Below, piece by piece: positions 54,423 to 60,000 of a stretch of 60,000 nucleotides of DNA. A model generated the notes under the pieces. The model did no database searches. It was given only the letters and a program-made list of their open reading frames with translations, and was not told the origin of the DNA. The translations under genes were made by a program, and so were the position numbers. How positions within the stretch are numbered: position 1 is the first letter of the stretch; each line of letters opens with the position of its first letter. Source of the stretch: Mesostigma viride (lineage: Eukaryota; Streptophyta; Mesostigmatophyceae; Mesostigmatales; Mesostigmataceae); the NCBI GenBank assembly GCA_009746045.1, contig RPFO01000670.1:950454-1010453 (forward strand), given 5' to 3'.

Positions 54423-56816
54423 TGTCAGGGTTTTAGTATAAACCCTGGATGTGCCCGTTTGCCAGCCTATGTTATGTTGTGGCCAATCTTCTGTATTTTC
54501 TGGCCAAGGATATTATTAGGGCTGAGTAGGGCTTGCCGTGTTCTTTCCGGCGGTACTTTTCTTATGACGGACAGTTGAGTATGCACAAAGATATTAGGTG
54601 CCGAAGTTAGGATTAATTCGGCTCTACCTTGTGGTTGCATGGTACGACTTGTAGGGCGTGAGTATCTCGTGCCATTTGGCGGTGGCTAACTCCTAGCGCC
54701 GCGCAATAGTGGGTTCGAATATTGGTGCCGAATATTCGCATCATTGCCTAGTGGATTTTGTGTGCCAGTTGTTCAAGTCGAGACACTTTATGTGTTAAGT
54801 TAACGTAGGGATAATGTGTGCAGCCGACATTGGACATTGTTTAAGAGGTCGGCGTGCACCTTTTCACGTTACCTGATGGTGGGCCAGTTGCCTTGTGGCT
54901 TGGCAATGGACACCGGTCACGGTCCTTAATCGGTGTTCTCTGAACGTAGTTTCTTTATAACAGATGAGAATGAACGCCGCTATGTGAGTGGTACTACGGG
55001 ACGGTGGGCCTTGGGCTGGACCGGTTCCATGAGTTAGAATTAGTTGGCCAGTTTTGTATGGCCATTTCTAGTTCGTTAAGTTAAGTAGCAATTAAGTTAC
55101 TGTTGCTGACGGCTCATGAGGCGAGCCCGGGCTACGCCGCCCTAAAGTGCCATTTGCACGATGTTCTAGGTCTTTTTTTCTTGTAATCGGATGTATGGGG
55201 TATGGGTATGGCGGATTACAAGAAATTTAATGCTGCCCTAATCGCGTCAGCCTTTTGGCTGGCGGTGGCCGATTAGAGATGGCGCGTGACTGACATAGCT
55301 TGAACAGTCACGTGACTGTGAAAAAGAAATTGAAATTACCCTCGTCGGTTTTCTCCCCGCAGCTGGGTTCTTGGCCGACGAGAGACTATAAAATACTTCG
55401 CGTTTGCCTGCGCGTGGCACCTGTACGGAACTCTGAAGCCATGAGTAAGATTTCCGTGCCACGCTGCAGTGCCTACCGCTTTGCTGCGGAGTGTCGCAGC
55501 AGGGTTGCAGTTCCTGACTGCTGACTGCCGAAGGAAGGGTGGTCGGGTTACTTTTAGTGGGCATTGTGATGGACGACAAGTCTGTCGGCCCTCGCGTAAG
55601 TAGAAAAATATTTACCAGCATCCGCTCTTATGGGTGCGTGAGGTCTCGGGAATGTGGTGGGGACGAATTCCGGAATTATGCAATATTTCGATTCAGACCG
55701 AGACTTAAGGGGCCAGTTTAACAGACGGACCTGGGCCGGGCAGGACCAAATATTTTGGCCGGCCCAGTTGCGCTTGCGCTTTATCGGCCGCTGGGGTGTG
55801 TGATGAGAGCCTGCTCATCAACTAAAACCTGAAATATGGAAAGTTACTCCCCCAGGTGACAACGTTGACAGTAATCGAGATATGGTGGCATCGGGTGACG
55901 TCCTACAAGTTGTCGTCACGTTAGGGCGGCACTGGCCTTTGAGGGAGGTCCGTGATCGTTAAACGAGGCGTCTTCTTCCTTGTCTTTGCGTGCACATTCA
56001 ACACCCTCTTTTACTGGCCGAGGGTGGAAGGCTGGGGGGGGCCCTGCAAAGGGTTATCGTGCATGAGGCTCGCTACAGCCGCCGGCGATTGTAATGGTCG
56101 TGACCGTTGCGGCAGGGCAGCCTCGGGAGCCACTGAGCGAAAGTGGTTGGCGGAGCTTTGGAGATAAAGCACCAGGAAAGGGGGTTGGGTAACGAGAACT
56201 ACAATCAATCATGAAATGGGTGCAGCGTGGCAGGCTCACTCATGGGTTCTGTAATTGCCCACTTATTGTTTTAATCAAATGTTGGTGGATTGGTAATAGT
56301 GGGAATAGAATCGGTGTTCTCTGAACGTAGTTTCTTTATAACAGATGAGAATGAACGCCGCTATGTGAGTGGTACTACGGGACGGTGGGCCTTGGGCTGG
56401 ACCGGTTCCATGAGTTAGAATTAGTTGGCCAGTTTTGTATGGCCATTTCTAGTTCGTTAAGTTAAGTAGCAATTAAGTTACTGTTGCTGACGGCTCATGA
56501 GGCGAGCCCGGGCTACGCCGCCCTAAAGTGCCATTTGCACGATGTTCTAGGTCTTTTTTTCTTGTCCCCCCCCCCCCCCCCCTTCTTGTGTTTGTTTCTA
56601 GGGTAACGAGAACTACAATCAATCATGAAATGGGTGCAGCGTGGCAGGCTCACTCATGGGTTCTGTAATTGCCCACTTATTGTTTTAATCAAATGTTGGT
56701 GGATTGGTAATAGTGGGAAAAGAAATTCTATATATGCGTCTTTTATTGTATTAATGAAATGAGTTGTGCCGCAACATTTGAGCTCATTCATTGACGCATT
56801 ATTAGGATTTTTGACA
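54423..56816 (+). repeat. 5' LTR of element D, long form (2394 bp)
   Basis: The first 507 and last 92 bases match the 3' LTR. Between them, 54930-56724 has no counterpart there. This extra part consists of a block starting TCGGTGTTCTCTGAACG (54930-55186), about 1.0 kb of unique sequence, a 124-bp block starting GGGTAACGAGAACTAC (56187-56310), then both blocks again (56311-56566 and 56601-56727) separated only by a run of about 18 C. So the insert is a partly deleted tandem duplication. Confidence 0.85.
55305..55395 (+). promoter_or_regulatory. Candidate core promoter of element D in the long LTR
   Basis: CAGTCACGTGACTG (55305-55318) is a perfect 14-bp palindrome with a CACGTG box. TATAAAATA follows at 55387-55395. 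This arrangement fits a U3 promoter. The segment is absent from the 3' LTR, which suggests that the short LTR lost it rather than that the long one gained it. Confidence 0.45.
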
Positions 56817-56833
56817 TGGTATCGGAGGGGAAG
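56817..56833 (+). other. Primer-binding site of element D
   Basis: TGGTATCGGAGGGGAAG begins at the base after the LTR's terminal CA. TGGTATC plus a purine-rich continuation resembles the complement of the initiator tRNA-Met 3' end used by many LTR elements, with small mismatches. Confidence 0.7.
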
Positions 56834-58231
56834 TTCCACACCTTTGAGACGACTTTGAACGACATTCTTGTGACCATGATGAAGCCATTTTACCCTGCCG
56901 GCGTATATAATTGATGGCGGCAGTGTTGTTACGTAATTTCGTGAGCAATGTCGTGAGGATTCATACGTCGCAGCATTTTGAATTTGAAGTTCGGCGGAAC
57001 GGGCAGAAATTTCATGGGTCGACAGGCCTGGGCCAGCGCAGCCACGCAGGCGAGTTGTTATATGTGTCAAAGCCAGCGGAACTTTCATGTTTCGGGTTTG
57101 CTGTGGGCTGGCGCCGCCTGGCGTTGAGCCCCGCATGGTGAGGTCAAGGCTCTGGTTCCAGCTGGGTGCAGACTTTTTTCTCTTTTTCTGTACCAGTGAC
57201 CTGCACATCAACATGTGGCTCGAAGCAGACGTCGGCTGGAATTTTGCGAGCGACCGGCGCAACGGATTATCGCCATTTTTGGTGGCGCAGCCTGCGGAAT
57301 TTCCAGCATTTTTTGTCGACGAGGACTGCCTGCCTACCGGCTTTTTGTTGGCGATGAAGATGTTGGCCAGGAGTGCCAGCATGGCCTCTCTTTTGAAGCT
57401 GGCTATGCCAGTGGGTTTTTGATTTTGAAGCTGGTCAGGAGTACCAGTGAGCTGCATGTTATTTTAGAAGCTCTAAGCCAAGGGAGCTTGTGACATTTTA
57501 AAGCTGACAAAAATATTTGCCCCCACTTATTTCTTGAGGGGGGGGGTGGCATGAGACTGGCTCGCGACGACATTTGTGGGGCCTAACGTGGCCTGTGGTC
57601 TGTATTGACCTACTTTGGGATGTACGCGCCTGCTTTGCATGCAAACTTGGTGGTCAGCTGTGTTTTTGAATGGACCAGGCAAACTAGCATTTGCAGCCTA
57701 GTGTTTTGGCCAGTCTGGAGGTTGGGATCAGTCCAACCTGTTATGGGAGCGCTCTGGGGGAAGTTCTTGGTTGACTTTCCATGCTCGGGACCTGATCACT
57801 CCCGGGAGTTTGTTGGCACGACGGCGTGCCAGCGTGGGGCCGTGGAGGCCTTGGGACCGTGGTGGTCCATTTTAGGGCTATTGGTAGCCTGATGGGGCAG
57901 TGTTTGCCCATGTGTGCTATTCCTGGCAAGTGTAGTTGTTGTGACTTACTTGCTGTGTTTCTGCATCAGACCTGGGACGCTGGGGCTGTCAGTTTATACC
58001 TCTACTAGGGACGCCTGGATGTATTTTGGAAGAGACACAGGCATGTAGCACCTTTGTTGTTATGACCAGGATGGCATTTTTCCAGTGAATTTGTTGCTGG
58101 ATGGTTCCTTGGGAGGGGCTTCCCGGGTAAGGGGGGGGTTGCTGGGGTATGTTGTACCCGGCAAGCCCTACCCTAGTTTGAGGGGGGACTTGACGTTCAT
58201 TGGACCCTGCACTGGCAACGTGCAAGGGGGG
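56834..58231 (+). other. Internal region of element D without recognisable genes
   Basis: About 1.4 kb. A 33-codon frame starts at an ATG overlapping the LTR end (56815) and ends near 56915. Another sense frame of 111 codons is at 57087-57422. None shows gag or pol motifs. A polypurine tract, GCAAGGGGGG, ends at 58231. Confidence 0.6.
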
Positions 58232-58827
58232 TGTCAGGGTTTTAGTATAAACCCTGGATGTGCCCGTTTGCCAGCCTATGTTATGTTGTGGCCAATCTTC
58301 TGTATTTTCTGGCCAAGGATATTATTAGGGCTGAGTAGGGCTTGCCGTGTTCTTTCCGGCGGTACTTTTCTTATGACGGACAGTTGAGTATGCACAAAGA
58401 TATTAGGTGCCGAAGTTAGGATTAATTCGGCTCTACCTTGTGGTTGCATGGTACGACTTGTAGGGCGTGAGTATCTCGTGCCATTTGGCGGTGGCTAACT
58501 CCTAGCGCCGCGCAATAGTGGGTTCGAATATTGGTGCCGAATATTCGCATCATTGCCTAGTGGATTTTGTGTGCCAGTTGTTCAAGTCGAGACACTTTAT
58601 GTGTTAAGTTAACGTAGGGATAATGTGTGCCGACATTGGACATTGTTTAAGAGGTCGGCGTGCACCTTTTCACGTTACCTGATGGTGGGCCAGTTGCCTT
58701 GTGGCTTGGCAATGGACACCGGTCACGGTCCTTAAATTCTATATATGCGTCTTTTATTGTATTAATGAATTGAGTTGTGCCGCAACATTTGAGCTCATTC
58801 ATTGACGCATTATTAGGATTTTTGACA
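58232..58827 (+). repeat. 3' LTR of element D, short form (596 bp)
   Basis: Starts TGTCAGGGTTTTAG and ends GGATTTTTGACA. It is nearly identical to the outer parts of the 5' LTR, with a 3-base loss near 58630 and one substitution near 58768, so the insertion is recent. The junction CTTAA|ATTCTA at 58735/58736 is where the 1.8 kb of the long LTR is missing. Confidence 0.88.
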
Positions 58828-59291
58828 CTATCCAGATCTGGTAATAGTTTGTACCACCGTACAAACTTGGAAACCCCTCTAGCCCCTCCACAAACTCCTC
58901 AGCCTGCTTGGGCTTTGTGTCTGACGTGACAGGTTGCAGTTGATTCACAATAAGCAAACCCTGGGTAGTGAGATCATAACCAAGAACAGCTTGTGTATTA
59001 TTAGGGTTGTGATGAGCATTGGTAATTTCCCCGGTGACACCCACGTCATCTACGTGAGCTGTCCCACTACCAGCACCACCATTATTCCCACTGGCTGGGG
59101 CACCTTTGCTACGGCGCCCGTCTGCCATTCTGCACTACAAGCTATTCAAAAACACCTCAGCAAAGCAGCAGAATAAGGTATGTACAAAATTTGTCGCAAC
59201 TGCCGCCTGCGCCGGTGTCGCCGCCGCCCCCGCGAATCGCCGCTGAAAATCGACTAAATGTCGACGAGCACTGGAAAAAAAATTGGCCGAC

Positions 59292-60000
59292 TCAGTAGTC
59301 GAGGCCCCGGAAATCGCAGTACTCATAGGTAAACTCAGGATCCTCCATATCCGGCGTGTGTGCCGGACCTGCGCCGGTATGTATCAAAACCGGTGTGCTC
59401 CCCGGCGCGAAAGTTGCGATGCGCCGACGCGCGACGAGGCGCAGAGGATGAGTAAAAATTGACAACAATTCCCAACCTGCGGGAATCCACTCTCGCAAAG
59501 CTGCGAGAAAAGCCACCAGGTTAATGAGAACCTGGCGTTCGCGACTGCGTACGCCGCGTGTGAGCAGCGACAGCAATGCGAGGTCTTGAAATAAGTTTGT
59601 CGAGACCACCGGCGCGCCCCCCGTGCGTACCGATGCCCAGTTTTGTAAATTTCTCTGGTAGCCGGTCAGCGAAGAGATGGCGTTGTCCAGCTCCTCGATA
59701 GCAGTGGTGACCTCGGTCACCGACCGCAAACCGCCACGCACCTGGACCGTAAATTGCGACAAAATGTTGCGAATTTGGTCCAACGGCGCGCGTATAGCCG
59801 GCACCAGCTGCGGCAAACGGGGGTCCTCGGGGAAATCCCCGAGCAATGGAAGAGCTGCGCGCTGCCGACGATGAAGTTCGTCCAGCGATATCGTGACCTC
59901 GTCAAGCAATTGTTGCCACGATGGCGCAGCCGGTCTTGGTAAAGGATCAGCCGGCGGAGCGGCTATCTCCTCATCACCGGGAATTCGGAATTCTTCAGAA
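59292..60000 (-). CDS. Unit B ORF1, 5' end outside window
   Basis: The frame is open from 59292 to the window edge, including EEFRIPGDEEIAAPPAD near the edge, which aligns with MEFRIPRDSEILGSPAD at the start of unit A ORF1, so only a few codons are missing. Core blocks are DNAISSLTGYQRNLQNW, TNLFQDLALLSLLTRG and RERQVLINLVAFLAALREW. It then has RLVARRR and a tail YEYCDFRGLDY. It is clearly homologous to unit A ORF1 but far more different from it than the pol genes are. Function is unknown. Confidence 0.7.
   Translation of the reverse strand, partial: SEEFRIPGDEEIAAPPADPLPRPAAPSWQQLLDEVTISLDELHRRQRAALPLLGDFPEDPRLPQLVPAIRAPLDQIRNILSQFTVQVRGGLRSVTEVTTAIEELDNAISSLTGYQRNLQNWASVRTGGAPVVSTNLFQDLALLSLLTRGVRSRERQVLINLVAFLAALREWIPAGWELLSIFTHPLRLVARRRIATFAPGSTPVLIHTGAGPAHTPDMEDPEFTYEYCDFRGLDY

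Larger units (their letters stand above)
54423..58827 (+). mobile_element. Non-autonomous LTR retrotransposon D
   Basis: 4405 bp, starting TGTCAGGG and ending TTTTTGACA, flanked by CTATC on both sides (54418-54422, 58828-58832). The internal region is only 1.4 kb (56817-58231). It begins with a TGGTATCGGAG primer-binding site and ends in a polypurine tract AAGGGGGG before the 3' LTR. No gag or pol motif is present in it, so it must depend on proteins from another element. The 5' LTR is four times longer than the 3' LTR. Confidence 0.88.
53600..59128 (-). pseudogene. gag: Unit B gag, split by element D
   Basis: The 5' exon-like part is 59128-58833: the ATG at 59126-59128 opens MADGRRSKGAPASG and runs in frame to YYQIW. 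Removing element D and one CTATC joins it to 54417-53600 with the sequence YYQIWIGSQTFGKC, as in unit A. The distal part carries the capsid-like helices, the CYLCKGWGHIKKEC knuckle and the Asn/Lys-rich tail ending NKEQ. Without the insertion this gag would be open throughout, unlike that of unit A. Confidence 0.85.
49678..60000 (-). mobile_element. Copia-like LTR retrotransposon unit B, 5' end outside window
   Basis: Same gene order as unit A and nearly identical to it through pol and most of gag. The gag gene is split by element D (54423-58827). Unit B lacks its own polypurine tract and 3' tail. 49678-49976 is the residual 3' region. ORF1 continues past the window end. Several single-base losses in pol and before the gag stop make it inactive. 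Confidence 0.83.

Noticed and set aside
56654-57457. 267-residue minus-strand frame across the LTR end and primer site of element D
   Set aside because: It is antisense to the element, crosses the PBS and LTR boundary, and has no recognisable motif. Probably a chance open frame.

Overview
This window is eukaryotic nuclear DNA made almost entirely of nested, decayed transposable elements. I found no convincing host gene in 60 kb. One hAT gene carries a GT-AG intron, and many superfamilies occur side by side: Ty3/gypsy chromovirus, two copia-like families, a LINE, piggyBac, hAT, palindromic MITEs and a non-autonomous LTR element. This suggests a repeat-rich protist or algal genome. A green alga is my best guess at low confidence; no marker gene confirms it.

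Layout. 1-8852 (+) holds two copies of one chromovirus. G1 (1-3078) appears to have inserted into the pol gene of G2 (3079-8852). 8853-11989 is non-coding DNA with a LINE tail that runs into a (GTT)n/(GGT)n tract of over 800 bp. 11990-28114 is a LINE split by copia-like element C (13411-26605, minus, target duplication ATCCC). C is itself split by a piggyBac element (15472-20139, TTAA), whose transposase is split by a palindromic MITE multimer (17487-18284), giving a four-level nest. 28520-31467 holds a hAT transposase pseudogene. 31468-40557 is a third chromovirus copy (G3, minus) with a 1.7 kb TTAA/TIR element in its integrase. 40558 to the end is an array of a second copia-like family (minus) sharing three LTRs. 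It contains a deleted unit, unit A (ORF1, gag, pol) and unit B, whose gag is split by a 4.4 kb LTR element (D, 54423-58827, target duplication CTATC).

The most interesting system is the copia-like lineage formed by A/B and C. Both families appear to share an integrase, protease-like, reverse transcriptase, RNase H order, with the aspartic-protease-like segment between integrase and RT. Both have an HGDD box in place of YVDD, an integrase D-29-E spacing, LTRs that start AGTT and end AACT rather than TG...CA, and an extra ORF upstream of gag. Unit A also has gag and pol in one frame separated by a single TGA, and a G7 heptamer placed exactly where a -1 shift is needed to reach RNase H. The ORF1 proteins of A and B diverge strongly although their pol genes are nearly identical, which points to mosaic evolution.

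All identities and alignments were judged by eye. No database search was run.
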